Origin: Diaminobutyricimonas aerilata
Lineage (GTDB): Bacteria > Actinomycetota > Actinomycetes > Actinomycetales > Microbacteriaceae
Length of the DNA: 64,000 nucleotides
NCBI RefSeq assembly: GCF_002797715.1
Contig: NZ_PGFF01000001.1
Location: forward strand, 1,821,304-1,885,303
Reading direction: 5' to 3'
Shown here: positions 48,105 to 56,776 of the stretch, one piece after another
Position numbering within the stretch: the stretch's first letter is position 1
Layout: each line of letters starts with the position of its first letter
The notes under the pieces: generated by a model
Database searches by the model: none
What the model was told of the DNA's origin: nothing
The model's input: the letters and a program-made list of their open reading frames with translations, nothing else
Program-made: the position numbers and the translations under genes

Positions 48105-50774
48105 TCAGTGAGCCGCGTCGTCCCAGTTCGCGCCGGTACCGACCTGCACGTCGAGCGGCACCCGCAGGTCCGCCGCGCCGCGCATCCGTCGGGTGACGAT
48201 CTCCGTCAGCGGGTCGAGTTCGCCCCGCGCGACCTCGAACACGAGCTCGTCGTGCACCTGCAGGAGCAGACGCGACTTGAGGCCGCCGGTCACGATGTCG
48301 TCGGCGATGCCGAGCATGGCGATCTTGAGGATGTCGGCCGCGGAGCCCTGGATGGGTGCGTTGAGCGCCGCGCGCTCGGCGTTCTCACGCAACACGCGGT
48401 TGTTCGAGGTGAGATCGCCGAACGGCCGCCGGCGACCGAAGATCGTCTCCGTGTAGCCGTCGACCCGCGCCTGCTCGACGACATTGCGCAGGTAGTCGCG
48501 CACCGCGCCGAAACGCAGGAAGTAGTCCGCCATGAGCTGCTTCGCCTCGGCGGTCTCGATGCGCAGCTGCTTGGAGAGGCCGAACGCGCTCAACCCGTAG
48601 GCGAGGCCGTACGACATCGCCTTGACCTTCGTGCGCATGAGCGGCGTGACCTGCGCGGGCTCGACGCCGAACACGCGGGAGCCGACGAAGCGGTGCAGGT
48701 CCTCCCCCTCGTTGAACGCGGTGATGAGGCCCTCGTCACCGGAGAGATGCGCCATGATCCGCATCTCGATCTGCGAGTAGTCGGCCGTCAGCAGCGTCTC
48801 GAAATCGGCGGTCGGTTCGAACGCCGACCGGATCTCGCGTCCCTCAGCGGTGCGGATCGGGATGTTCTGCAGGTTCGGGTCGTTCGACGAGACCCGTCCA
48901 GTCGCCGTCCCCGTCTGGTCGTACGTCGTGTGGATCCGGCCGTCGGGGCCGATCCCGCGCTCGAGGGTCTCCACGATCTGCCGCAGCTTCGTCGCGTCCC
49001 GGTGCTGCAGCAGCAGGGTGAGGAACGGATGTGGTTCCGGCAGCTGGTCCTGCAGGTCGGCGAGCGAGGCCGCGTCGGTGGAGTAGCCGGTCTTCGTGGA
49101 CCGGGTCTTCGGCATCCCGAGCTCCTCGAACAGCACCTGCTGCAACTGCTTCGGGGAACCGAGGTTCACCTCGTGGCCGATCTGCGCGTACGCCTGTTGC
49201 GCGAGGTCGTCCGCGGTCGTGCCGAGGCTCGAGTTGAGCCGGGCGAGCACGACCGGGTTCACCGAGACGCCGTCGAGTTCCATGCGCGCGAGCACCGGCA
49301 CGAGCGGGAGCTCGATGTCGTCGAGCACCCGCCGCGACGTCGCGTCGAGCCGCGAGGCGAGGTACTCCGCGACGCGCCGCACGAACCACGCCTCGGTGGC
49401 GGGGCTGACCTCGTCGTCGACGGGGACGAGCTGGTTCGGGTCGCTCTGCGGCAGCGACTCCCCGAGGGTCTCGTACACCTGGGCGGAGAGATCGCCCGGC
49501 TTCGAGCCCGGGCGCAGCAGCCACGTGGCGATGTCGGTGTCGAACACGACCCCGTGCAGCTCGAGCCCCGTCCCGGTGAGCAGCTTGAGCTGCCGCTTGT
49601 AGCCCTGGAGGTACTTCGGGGCGTCGCTCGCGAGCCAGTCCTCGAGGGCCCGGTAGTCCGGCCGACCCGGCGCCCACGGCACGTACACGGAGTCGCTCTC
49701 GGCCGCGAGTCCGAAACCGGACACCGCGCCGCCGACGAACTCGACGACGACGCCGAGCGCCGTGTCGCCGCCGGAGGTCGCCGTCTCGAGCCACTTGGCG
49801 AGCTCCTCGTCGACCAGCCGGTGCACGGGCGGCAGCGCCGCCTCGACCGTGGCGTTCGACTCCTGGACGGACCCGCCGGTCTCTTCGGCGTGGATCTTCA
49901 TGACCCGCTCGAGCAGGGTGCGGAACTGCAGACGGTCGAAGATCTCGCGCACCGCGGCCGGGTCGATTGGACGGCGCTCGAGGTCGCCCGGGCCGAGCGG
50001 CAACTCGACGTCCGTCACCAGCCGGTTGAGCTTGCGGTTGCGGATCGCGTTGTCCTTCTGCTCGCGCAGCTTCTCGCCGACGACGCCCTTGATCTCGTCG
50101 GCGTGGTCGAGGATGCCCTGCAGGTCACCGAACTGCTTGACCCACTTGACCGCCGTCTTCTCGCCGACCTTGTCGATGCCGATGAGGTTGTCGGAGCTCT
50201 CGCCGACGAGGGCCGCGACGTCGGGGTACTGGTAGGGCTCGATGCCGTACCGTTCGAGCACCGCGTCGCGGTCGTAGCGCTTGAGCTCGGAGACCCCGCG
50301 GGCATTCGGGTAGAGCAGAGTGATGTCGTCGTCGACGAGCTGGATCGTGTCGCGGTCGCCGGAGACGACCGACACCCGGAAGCCCTCGGCCGAGCCGCGC
50401 TTCGCAAGCGTCGCGAGCACGTCGTCGGCCTCGTAGTCCTCTTTCGTGACCGTGGGGATGTTCATCGCCTTGAGCGCTTCCTGCAGGAGCGGCACCTGGC
50501 CGACGAACTCCGGCGGGGTCTCGCCGCGGGTGCCCTTGTACTCCGCGTACTCGCGCGTCCGGAACGAGTAGCGCGAGATGTCGAAGGCGACCGCGAGGTG
50601 CGTGGGCTTCTCGTTCTGCAGCAGCAGGATGAGCATCGACAGGAAGCCGTGGATCGCATTGGTGTGCTGACCCTCGCGGTTCACGAAGCTGTCGACCGGC
50701 AGCGCGTAGAACGCGCGGAACGCGAGCGAATGGCCGTCGACGAGCAGAAGGGTAGGCTTTGCGGAGTCCGACAC
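48105..50774 (-). CDS. polA: DNA polymerase I
   Basis: 889 residues from the GTG at VSDSAKPTLLLVDG. The 5'-3' nuclease domain includes LLLVDGHSLAFRAFYALP and DYEADDVLATLA. The polymerase domain has TADYSQIEMRIMAHLSGDEG and VHDELVFEV. In the central exonuclease-like domain the D-x-E of motif I is replaced (VVVEFVGG), so proofreading is probably lost, as in other actinobacterial PolA. A TAGGCT -10 lies 7 nt upstream. A frame extension of 39 codons was rejected. Confidence 0.95.
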   Translation of the reverse strand: MSDSAKPTLLLVDGHSLAFRAFYALPVDSFVNREGQHTNAIHGFLSMLILLLQNEKPTHLAVAFDISRYSFRTREYAEYKGTRGETPPEFVGQVPLLQEALKAMNIPTVTKEDYEADDVLATLAKRGSAEGFRVSVVSGDRDTIQLVDDDITLLYPNARGVSELKRYDRDAVLERYGIEPYQYPDVAALVGESSDNLIGIDKVGEKTAVKWVKQFGDLQGILDHADEIKGVVGEKLREQKDNAIRNRKLNRLVTDVELPLGPGDLERRPIDPAAVREIFDRLQFRTLLERVMKIHAEETGGSVQESNATVEAALPPVHRLVDEELAKWLETATSGGDTALGVVVEFVGGAVSGFGLAAESDSVYVPWAPGRPDYRALEDWLASDAPKYLQGYKRQLKLLTGTGLELHGVVFDTDIATWLLRPGSKPGDLSAQVYETLGESLPQSDPNQLVPVDDEVSPATEAWFVRRVAEYLASRLDATSRRVLDDIELPLVPVLARMELDGVSVNPVVLARLNSSLGTTADDLAQQAYAQIGHEVNLGSPKQLQQVLFEELGMPKTRSTKTGYSTDAASLADLQDQLPEPHPFLTLLLQHRDATKLRQIVETLERGIGPDGRIHTTYDQTGTATGRVSSNDPNLQNIPIRTAEGREIRSAFEPTADFETLLTADYSQIEMRIMAHLSGDEGLITAFNEGEDLHRFVGSRVFGVEPAQVTPLMRTKVKAMSYGLAYGLSAFGLSKQLRIETAEAKQLMADYFLRFGAVRDYLRNVVEQARVDGYTETIFGRRRPFGDLTSNNRVLRENAERAALNAPIQGSAADILKIAMLGIADDIVTGGLKSRLLLQVHDELVFEVARGELDPLTEIVTRRMRGAADLRVPLDVQVGTGANWDDAAH

Positions 50775-50781
50775 GGCTGCC

Positions 50782-50804
50782 AGCCTAGCCGCGGCCTCCG
50801 ACAC
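50782..50804 (-). promoter_or_regulatory. polA promoter
   Basis: On the minus strand, gTGTCGGAG (50796-50804) is followed after 8 nt by TAGGCT (50782-50787). It is a weaker relative (two mismatches) of the TTGTCRGTG-N8-TAnnnT damage motif seen at uvrA and uvrB. The leaderless GTG start lies 7 nt from the -10. Confidence 0.45.
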
Positions 50805-50893
50805 CGCTCGGCGCTGCCGGCCCCCGCATCCGTCGCCCTCCGCGTGCGTTCCGGCGGGGATCGGACTCCCACCGAGTACCCCGGAGGACACCG

Positions 50894-51319
50894 ATGCCGA
50901 CCCTGCCCGAGAACCTCGATCCGGAGCTCTACGAGCGCATCGTCGAGAGCGGCGGCGGCGCGCTCGCCCGCAAGATGGGCATCGAGTTCCTCGAACTCTC
51001 GGCGGAGCACTCCGTCGCCCGGATGCCCGTCGAAGGCAACACCCAGGTCGTCGGGCTGCTGCACGGCGGCGCGCACGTCGTGCTCGGCGAGTCGCTCGGC
51101 TCGGTCTCGTCGGCGATCCACGCCGGCCCCGGCCGCTACGCGGTCGGCATCGAGATCAACGCCACCCACAGCCGGTCGATCACCGAGGGCTGGGTGACGG
51201 GCGAGTGCACCGCGCTCGTGCTCGGACGCACCCTCGCCACGCACGAGATCGTGATGCGCGACGAGCAGGGCCGCCGGCTGTCGACCGTGCGCATGACGAA
51301 CATGCTGCGCGACCGCTGA
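50894..51319 (+). CDS. PaaI-type hotdog thioesterase
   Basis: 141 residues. The hotdog signature is VVGLLHGGAHVVLGESLGSVSS (H-G-G then catalytic Glu region), followed by AVGIEINATHSRSITEGWV. Such enzymes hydrolyse acyl- or aryl-CoA thioesters. GGAGG lies 6 nt before the ATG. It is divergent from polA and convergent with the SDR gene. A thioesterase near polA and the ANTAR regulator is a conserved actinobacterial neighbourhood. Confidence 0.9.
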   Translation: MPTLPENLDPELYERIVESGGGALARKMGIEFLELSAEHSVARMPVEGNTQVVGLLHGGAHVVLGESLGSVSSAIHAGPGRYAVGIEINATHSRSITEGWVTGECTALVLGRTLATHEIVMRDEQGRRLSTVRMTNMLRDR

Positions 51320-51326
51320 CCCGCGG

Positions 51327-52058
51327 TCACACCTGCGGGACGCGCTCCTCGGGATCCTCGCCGCGCGCGGCGCGCCCGCCGTCGACGGGCACGACCGCGC
51401 CGGTCACGAAGCGGGCGGCGTCCGAGAGCAGGAACGCGACGACATCCGCGACCTCGGCACCCACGCCGACGCGCCCGAGCGGGTGGACCGCCTCGAGCGC
51501 GGGACGCAGGGACTCGTCGAAACGCTCGGTCTCGATGGATCCGAGCGCCACGGCGTTGACCCGGATGCCGTGCCGACCGTAATCCACCGCTGCCGCGCGC
51601 GTCAGCCCCTCGATGGCGGCCTTCGCGGTCGCGTAGGGCGCGGCGCCCGCGACGGCGCGCTGAGCCTGGTGGGACGACACGTTCACGATGGACCCGGGCA
51701 CGCCCGTCGAGAGGAACCGTCGCACGGCCAGCGCCGATCCGACCACCGTCGGCGCGAGGTTGGCCTGCACGAGGGCGAGCACGGCCGCCGGATCGCGGTG
51801 CAGGTCCGCATCGCGGAAGACCGCTGCGTTGTTGACCCAGCCGTGCAGCGGCGCGAGCTCGGCTGCCGCGTCGATCGCGCGCTGCACGTCGACCGCCGCC
51901 GAGGCGTCACCGTCGATCACGACGCCGTGCGGGCCGAGCGGGCGCACGTCGTCCGGCCGCGCCTCGAGCACGACGACGGCGTCACCGCGGGCGATCAGCA
52001 ACTCGGCGATGGCCCGGCCCACACCACGACCGCCTCCGGTCACGACGTGAGAGCGCAT
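51327..52058 (-). CDS. SDR family oxidoreductase
   Basis: 243 residues. The Rossmann motif VTGGGRGVGRAIAELL is at the N-terminus. NNAA follows, with catalytic Ser in VNVSSHQAQRA and Y-x-x-x-K in APYATAKAAIEGL. The C-terminus FVTGAVVPVDGGRAARG is classical SDR. The substrate is unknown. It starts 20 nt after the ANTAR regulator stop on the same strand with GAGG upstream, so it is likely co-transcribed. Confidence 0.88.
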   Translation of the reverse strand: MRSHVVTGGGRGVGRAIAELLIARGDAVVVLEARPDDVRPLGPHGVVIDGDASAAVDVQRAIDAAAELAPLHGWVNNAAVFRDADLHRDPAAVLALVQANLAPTVVGSALAVRRFLSTGVPGSIVNVSSHQAQRAVAGAAPYATAKAAIEGLTRAAAVDYGRHGIRVNAVALGSIETERFDESLRPALEAVHPLGRVGVGAEVADVVAFLLSDAARFVTGAVVPVDGGRAARGEDPEERVPQV

Positions 52059-52078
52059 CCTTCGCCTCGAGATGAGCG

Positions 52079-52684
52079 CTACTTCTTCGGCGCGAGCTGC
52101 TCGATGATCGCCTGGGCGACATCGTGCATGGTGAGGCGCCGATCCATCGACGCCTTCTGGATCCAGCGGAACGCCTCCGGCTCGGACAGCCCCATCTTCT
52201 CGTTGAGGAGGCCCTTCGCCCGGTCCACGAGCTTGCGGGTCTCGAAGCGCTCGACCATGTCGGCGACCTCGGCCTCGAGGGTCACGATCTGCTGGTAGCG
52301 GCTGAGCGCGATCTCGATCGCGGGCAGCAGGTCGTTCGGGGTGAACGGCTTGACGACGTAGGCGAGGGCACCGGCCTCGCTCGCCCGCTCGACGAGCTCC
52401 TTCTGGCTGAAGGCGGTGAGCAGCACGACGGGGGCGATGTGCTCCTTGGAGAGCCGCTCCGCAGCGGAGATGCCGTCGAGCTGGGGCATCTTGACGTCCA
52501 TGATCACGAGGTCCGGGCGGAGCTCGGTCGCGAGCTGCACGGCGGTCTCTCCGTCGCCGGCCTCACCGACCACGTCGAACCCGTTGTCGCGGAGCGTCTC
52601 CACGATGTCGAGACGGATGAGGGACTCGTCCTCCGCGACGACGACGCGACGGGGAGGGGTGCTGCTGACGTCGGAATCACTCAC
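52079..52684 (-). CDS. pdtaR: ANTAR-domain response regulator, PdtaR type
   Basis: 201 residues from a GTG. The receiver domain (residues 12-130) has acidic residues in VVVAEDES and phospho-acceptor Asp63 in IMDVKMP. The C-terminal ANTAR RNA-binding domain includes LVDRAKGLLNEKMGLSEPEAFRWIQKASMDRR. It would act as an antiterminator controlled by a PdtaS-type kinase, which is not in the window. A TAGGCT -10 lies 6 nt upstream, so it is leaderless. Confidence 0.92.
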   Translation of the reverse strand: MSDSDVSSTPPRRVVVAEDESLIRLDIVETLRDNGFDVVGEAGDGETAVQLATELRPDLVIMDVKMPQLDGISAAERLSKEHIAPVVLLTAFSQKELVERASEAGALAYVVKPFTPNDLLPAIEIALSRYQQIVTLEAEVADMVERFETRKLVDRAKGLLNEKMGLSEPEAFRWIQKASMDRRLTMHDVAQAIIEQLAPKK

Positions 52685-52722
52685 GGCAGAAGCCTACGGT
52701 ATGGTTTCGATCGATCGTGCTG

Positions 52723-52805
52723 GCCGGATTGGCGGAATGGCAGACGCGGAGCACTCAAAATGCTTTGTCCGAGAGGGCGTGTGGGTTCGAGTCCCACATC
52801 CGGCA
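52723..52805 (+). tRNA. tRNA-Leu(CAA)
   Basis: The acceptor stem GCCGGAT pairs with ATCCGGC. The anticodon stem GAGCA/TGCTT encloses the loop CTCAAAA with anticodon CAA (reads UUG). A long variable arm follows, then the T arm GTGGG-TTCGAGT-CCCAC. The discriminator is A, and CCA is not encoded (CCG follows). The length of 83 nt suits a class II tRNA. Confidence 0.93.
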
Positions 52806-53313
52806 CCGTGACTCTTCCCGTCACCCGCCCGCGGGTCGCCCAGGATCGCGCTCTCACGGACGCGTGATACGGTACGACCCGGATCGCGTGCCCGACCCGA
52901 CCCCGATGGGCCGCGATGCTGATGGCCGCGCGGAAATGCGTGGTCGCGACACGATGGAAGGGAACAGTGTGGGCCCGAGTCCCACATCCGGCACCGCTCT
53001 GCGCGTCGCCGGTGAGGACCCGGAACCGGCCGTTTCGCACGGCCTCCACCACGTGACTCGATAGGCGAGGCCGGTGCCACCGGCCGGTCGCTCGACGTCC
53101 GGCGCCCTTCTCCCCGATGCACCCCGCCCTCCGCGTCACGCCCCGCGGTGGATTCGAGTAGCGCCCCTGACGCCCCGGGGCGACGGCGTTTCATAACAGT
53201 TCGGTGGAGTCTTTTCAATTTCCCTGGACAAATTCGTTGTCGTATGATCGCCGCTTCCCTCGTCCGGAGCCACCGCGATCCCCGCACCGGCTCAACGAAT
53301 CTGGAGAGTACCT
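52806..53313. other. 508-bp gene-free region after tRNA-Leu
   Basis: It contains the duplicated tRNA 3' end (52967-52996), a small GGCCGG-TGCCA-CCGGCC hairpin (53069-53085) and an AT-richer stretch near 53190-53250. A TATGAT hexamer (53243-53248) there may be the -10 of the GH16 gene. Open frames across it do not look coding. Confidence 0.6.
52967..52996 (+). repeat. duplicated 3' end of tRNA-Leu (att-like)
   Basis: Thirty bases match the tRNA 3' part (52779-52808) with two differences in the T loop (TT to CC). The copy keeps the ATCCGGCACCG end. Upstream of it, GGCCG and GCGGAAATG weakly recall the tRNA 5' half. It could be an integration footprint or a decayed tRNA copy. Confidence 0.7.
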
Positions 53314-54930
53314 TTGACCCGCACTATCGGGAACTTACGCCCGACGCTCGTCGTCGCGGCCCTCATCACGGCTGTCGCAGCTCCGGCGGTCCCCGCCGCA
53401 GCGAGCGCGGCGACCGTTCCGACCACGAGAGCACAAGCCACCGCAGCGCCCGCCGCGGCGTCCGCGACCCTCGTCCCGTTCGGCTCGAGCTGGCGCTACT
53501 CGCGAGAGACGACCGCCCCGCGGTCGACCGCGTGGAAGCGCAACACGACCGACTGGGCGACCGGACGGGCGCCGTTCGGAGCCGGTTCGGCGACCGGCAC
53601 GCTCGCGACCAAGCTGCCGGACTCGATGACGCCGAAGCCGCTGGCGACCTACTTCCAGCGTTCCTTCCGTCTCGACACGATCCCCGCCGGGGGCGTGCAG
53701 CTCACCACGTGGGCTGACGACGGCGTCGTGGTCTACGTCAACGGCACGGAGGTGCTGCGCAGCAACGTCAGCGGCGCCCCGAAGCACGAGGGCTGGTGGG
53801 CCCAGTCCGCGCCGACCTCGTCGAAGGCGCGCGCCAAGCTCGTGACCGCCACCATCCCGGCGTCGGCGCTCAACGAGGGCCACAACATCGTCGCCGCGCA
53901 GGTGCAGTCGAACTACCGCAGCACGCCGAACCTCACCTTCGATGCGCAGCTCGTCTCCACCGGAGCCGCAGCGGCCCCGCCGTCGCAGCCGGCTCCGCCG
54001 CAGCCTGCACCGCCGCGGCCCGCACCGCCGCAGCCCGCTCCGCCCGCCCCCACTCCCCCGGTCGGCGGTCCCGAGATCCTTCCGTCGCCCGGTAACGCCG
54101 CCAAGTGGGGCGAGCCCACGTGGCGCGACGAGTTCACCTACATCGACCCGAAGACCGGCAAGCCGGCCGTCGACCCGACCAAGTGGAACGTGCGCGACAG
54201 CTCCGAGATGGGTCTGTTCATGGACGCGGCCAAGGTCGACTCCGGCCAGGTGTCGGTCGACGACAAGGGCATCGCCCACCTGCGCGCCGACTGGCTCGGC
54301 TCGCCCATCTCGCGTCCGCATCCGACCTGGCCCGACGTGGTGACCCACAAGACCGGGTACATGGATCAGCGCACGCTGAACGCCGGCGACGTCTCACGCA
54401 CGCAGCGCTGGGGCCGCTGGGAGATGCGCGCCCAGGTTCCGGTCGGTCCGAAGACCTACGGTGCCCTCGCGGCGTTCTGGCTGCGCAACTCCAAGAGCGG
54501 TGAGATCGACATCATGGAGGCCTGGGGCTACAACGAGAAGGCCGCTCCCGGCGGCCAGCGCATCGGAAGCTCCACCACCACCGTGCACAACGACACGATG
54601 AACATCGAGCCCGACCGGCTCATCCGTCACCACGTCGACGGCGGCGGTCCGAGCGAGGTGCACAAGGAGTTCCACGTCTGGGCCTTCGAGCTCATGCCCA
54701 CGTACGCCGCGGTCTACGTCGACGACGTGCGCGTGATGTACGAGACGCCGCAGAGCTACCCCGACCTGTGGAACGAGGCCTACTTCGGCTCGCCGTTCCA
54801 CATGCGCCTCAACCTGCACGTCGGACCGTCGGCTCAGTACTGGGGCCTTCCTGACCCGGCTCACAAGGACTGGACGCAGAACCTCGACTACAAGGTCGAC
54901 TACGTGCGCACCTGGTCCGTCGCGGGCTGA
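53314..54930 (+). CDS. secreted GH16 family glycoside hydrolase
   Basis: 538 residues from a TTG with GGAGAG upstream. There is a Sec signal peptide (about 1-32, hydrophobic LVVAALITAVAAPAVPAAASA). A beta-rich domain follows (about 50-215; WADDGVVVYVNGTEVLRSN, similar to modules of secreted phosphoesterases), then a Pro-rich linker (about 222-250) and the GH16 catalytic domain. The catalytic E-x-D-x-x-E is E397-I-D-I-M-E402. It hydrolyses beta-glucan- or galactan-type polysaccharides outside the cell; the exact substrate is unknown. Confidence 0.9.
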   Translation: MTRTIGNLRPTLVVAALITAVAAPAVPAAASAATVPTTRAQATAAPAAASATLVPFGSSWRYSRETTAPRSTAWKRNTTDWATGRAPFGAGSATGTLATKLPDSMTPKPLATYFQRSFRLDTIPAGGVQLTTWADDGVVVYVNGTEVLRSNVSGAPKHEGWWAQSAPTSSKARAKLVTATIPASALNEGHNIVAAQVQSNYRSTPNLTFDAQLVSTGAAAAPPSQPAPPQPAPPRPAPPQPAPPAPTPPVGGPEILPSPGNAAKWGEPTWRDEFTYIDPKTGKPAVDPTKWNVRDSSEMGLFMDAAKVDSGQVSVDDKGIAHLRADWLGSPISRPHPTWPDVVTHKTGYMDQRTLNAGDVSRTQRWGRWEMRAQVPVGPKTYGALAAFWLRNSKSGEIDIMEAWGYNEKAAPGGQRIGSSTTTVHNDTMNIEPDRLIRHHVDGGGPSEVHKEFHVWAFELMPTYAAVYVDDVRVMYETPQSYPDLWNEAYFGSPFHMRLNLHVGPSAQYWGLPDPAHKDWTQNLDYKVDYVRTWSVAG

Positions 54931-55045
54931 ACCACCTCGAGATGACCGTCGCCCGACGGTGCGCTCACGGCGCATCGTCGAGCAGCGGATGGCCGGCGGC
55001 CGCGCGGATTCGCGCGGCCGCCGGTCTCGTCATGGTGACCAGTCC

Positions 55046-55109
55046 GGTTCCGCTCGTCGAGCACGCTGCGCGCGGCGGAGAACCTGGTCGCTGAGCCTGT
55101 CGAAGCGAC
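55046..55109. repeat. REP-like palindromic element
   Basis: GTCGCT-GAGCCTGTCGA-AGCGAC (55087-55109) carries the GAGCCTGTCGAAG core common in intergenic regions of several high-GC bacteria. Just before it, GGTTCCGC (55047-) and GCGGAGAACC form a second imperfect inverted repeat. It lies between the GH16 and DUF222 genes. Confidence 0.55.
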
Positions 55110-55225
55110 GCACCGAACCACCTGCACCACTCCTCCACAAGCGGGTCATGTCGCATTTTTCGACAGCGAAACGCGCCGTTGACCGGGGGAAACGTAATGT
55201 CGGTGGTTGCGTTCACACTCTTCAT

Positions 55226-56776
55226 ATGGACGAAGCAGCGGCGCTGATCGAGCAGGCGGAACACCTCCTGCGCCGTGCCGCCGCCCTCCCCATCGAGCAG
55301 CTCACCGACACGGCCCTGTGCGACCTGACCGGCCGTGTTGAACAGGCGGGACGTCTGATCGACGCGCTCCGAGTCAGCGCCGCGGGTGAAATCGCGGAAC
55401 GCTCCCGCCCCGAACTTCGCACCGAGGCGCTCGCGTACCGGCACGGGTGCGCCCGCCCCGCCCACCTGATCGAACGCATCACGCGCATCTCCCAGGCCGA
55501 GGCCGCGCGGCGGATCCGCCTCGCGAGCGCGCTTCGGGCGCGGGTGGCGCTGTCCGGGGAGGTGCTGTCCGCGACCCGTCCGGTGGTGGCGGATGCCGTG
55601 CGGAGTGGGCGGATCGGTGTGGAGTCGGCCGGGCACATCGTCCGCATCCTCGACAGCGCCGACACCGCCACGCCCACTCAACTCGAGAAGGCCGAGCGGA
55701 TGCTCGTGGAGGCGGCCGAGGTCGACTCCGCCGATCTGGTGAAGACCCAAGCCGTGGTGTGGAGGGAGTACTTAGACCCGGACGGTGCCCGCCCCCGCGA
55801 CGAGGTCCTCCGGGCGCAACGGCGGTTCTCGATCGGACGGGAAGTGAACGGGATGACCCCGTTCACCGGCATCGCCGACCCGCTCTCCGCCGGACTCCTC
55901 CGCGCCGCGATGGCCGAAGGAACCGCCCCCGACCGGCAACCACGGTTCCTGAGCGACGAGGACCTCGACCCGAGCGACCCGAGCCTCGATCCGCGGACGC
56001 GGGATCAACGTCAGTTCGACATCCTCATCGGACTGGTGACGGCGGGCGTTCGGGCTCCGGGCGGGTCGTTGCGGCCGGCCGCGATGGTGAACATCATCGT
56101 CCGCGCCAAAGACCTTGACACCGGTCGCGGGGCGGCGTGGATCGACGACGTGTCAGAACCGATCAGCGCCTTCACCGCCCGCACCCTCATGTGCGACGCC
56201 GACACGAGCACCATCGTGCTCGGCTCGAACGGCGAAGTGCTGCACCTCGGCCGACGGGAACGGCTGTTCACCCCCGCGCAACGCCGCGCCCTGGCCGTCC
56301 GGGACGGTGGATGCGTGTGGCCGGGCTGCACCGCACCACCATCGTGGTGCCACGCCCACCACCTCCTCGAATGGGAACACGGCGGCCCCACCGACCTCGA
56401 CAACGGGGTGCTGCTGTGCGCGGCGCACCACCACATGCTCCACAACACCGGCTACCGGATGGAGACGATCCGCGGGAAACCCCACCTCCTCACACCACCC
56501 CACATCGACCCCCACAACAATGGCGACCACTCGGCCGACAACGCGCCACCCAAACACCCGCCACCGCCGCACGCTCCGGCTGAGCGCGAGCCGCACCGCT
56601 CGGCCCGCCTGGGTGCGTCGGGTGCCCCGGGTGCCGGCTTCCTGCCTACCCCTGGGCGCTCTGCCCCGGCACCCCCGCTGCCGCCGGCGCTGCGGATGCT
56701 GCGGGTGCCGACGACGGGCCGCCGACTTCCCCGGTCGCAACGGCCGCCGCTTGCGCAGGCTCGCGGAATCCGATGA
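55226..56776 (+). CDS. DUF222/HNH endonuclease domain protein (13E12 repeat family)
   Basis: 516 residues from MDEAAALIEQAE. A DUF222 helical region (residues about 1-300) is followed by an HNH nuclease motif near 373-400, read as CHAHHLLEWEHGG and DNGVLLCAAHHHMLH with zinc-binding CVWPGC before it. The family is often multicopy and mobile-looking in Microbacteriaceae; its function is unclear. The last 43 codons, Pro/Arg-rich and non-conserved, overlap the convergent gene. Confidence 0.9.
   Translation: MDEAAALIEQAEHLLRRAAALPIEQLTDTALCDLTGRVEQAGRLIDALRVSAAGEIAERSRPELRTEALAYRHGCARPAHLIERITRISQAEAARRIRLASALRARVALSGEVLSATRPVVADAVRSGRIGVESAGHIVRILDSADTATPTQLEKAERMLVEAAEVDSADLVKTQAVVWREYLDPDGARPRDEVLRAQRRFSIGREVNGMTPFTGIADPLSAGLLRAAMAEGTAPDRQPRFLSDEDLDPSDPSLDPRTRDQRQFDILIGLVTAGVRAPGGSLRPAAMVNIIVRAKDLDTGRGAAWIDDVSEPISAFTARTLMCDADTSTIVLGSNGEVLHLGRRERLFTPAQRRALAVRDGGCVWPGCTAPPSWCHAHHLLEWEHGGPTDLDNGVLLCAAHHHMLHNTGYRMETIRGKPHLLTPPHIDPHNNGDHSADNAPPKHPPPPHAPAEREPHRSARLGASGAPGAGFLPTPGRSAPAPPLPPALRMLRVPTTGRRLPRSQRPPLAQARGIR

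Noticed and set aside
52717-53064. Open frames running through tRNA-Leu and its downstream gap
   Set aside because: They overlap a convincing tRNA, have no ribosome-binding site and encode no recognisable protein.
54959-55225. N-terminal extension of the DUF222 protein in the same frame
   Set aside because: The extension translates a REP-like palindrome and basic low-complexity sequence. Homologues start with the helix at MDEAAAL-like sequence.
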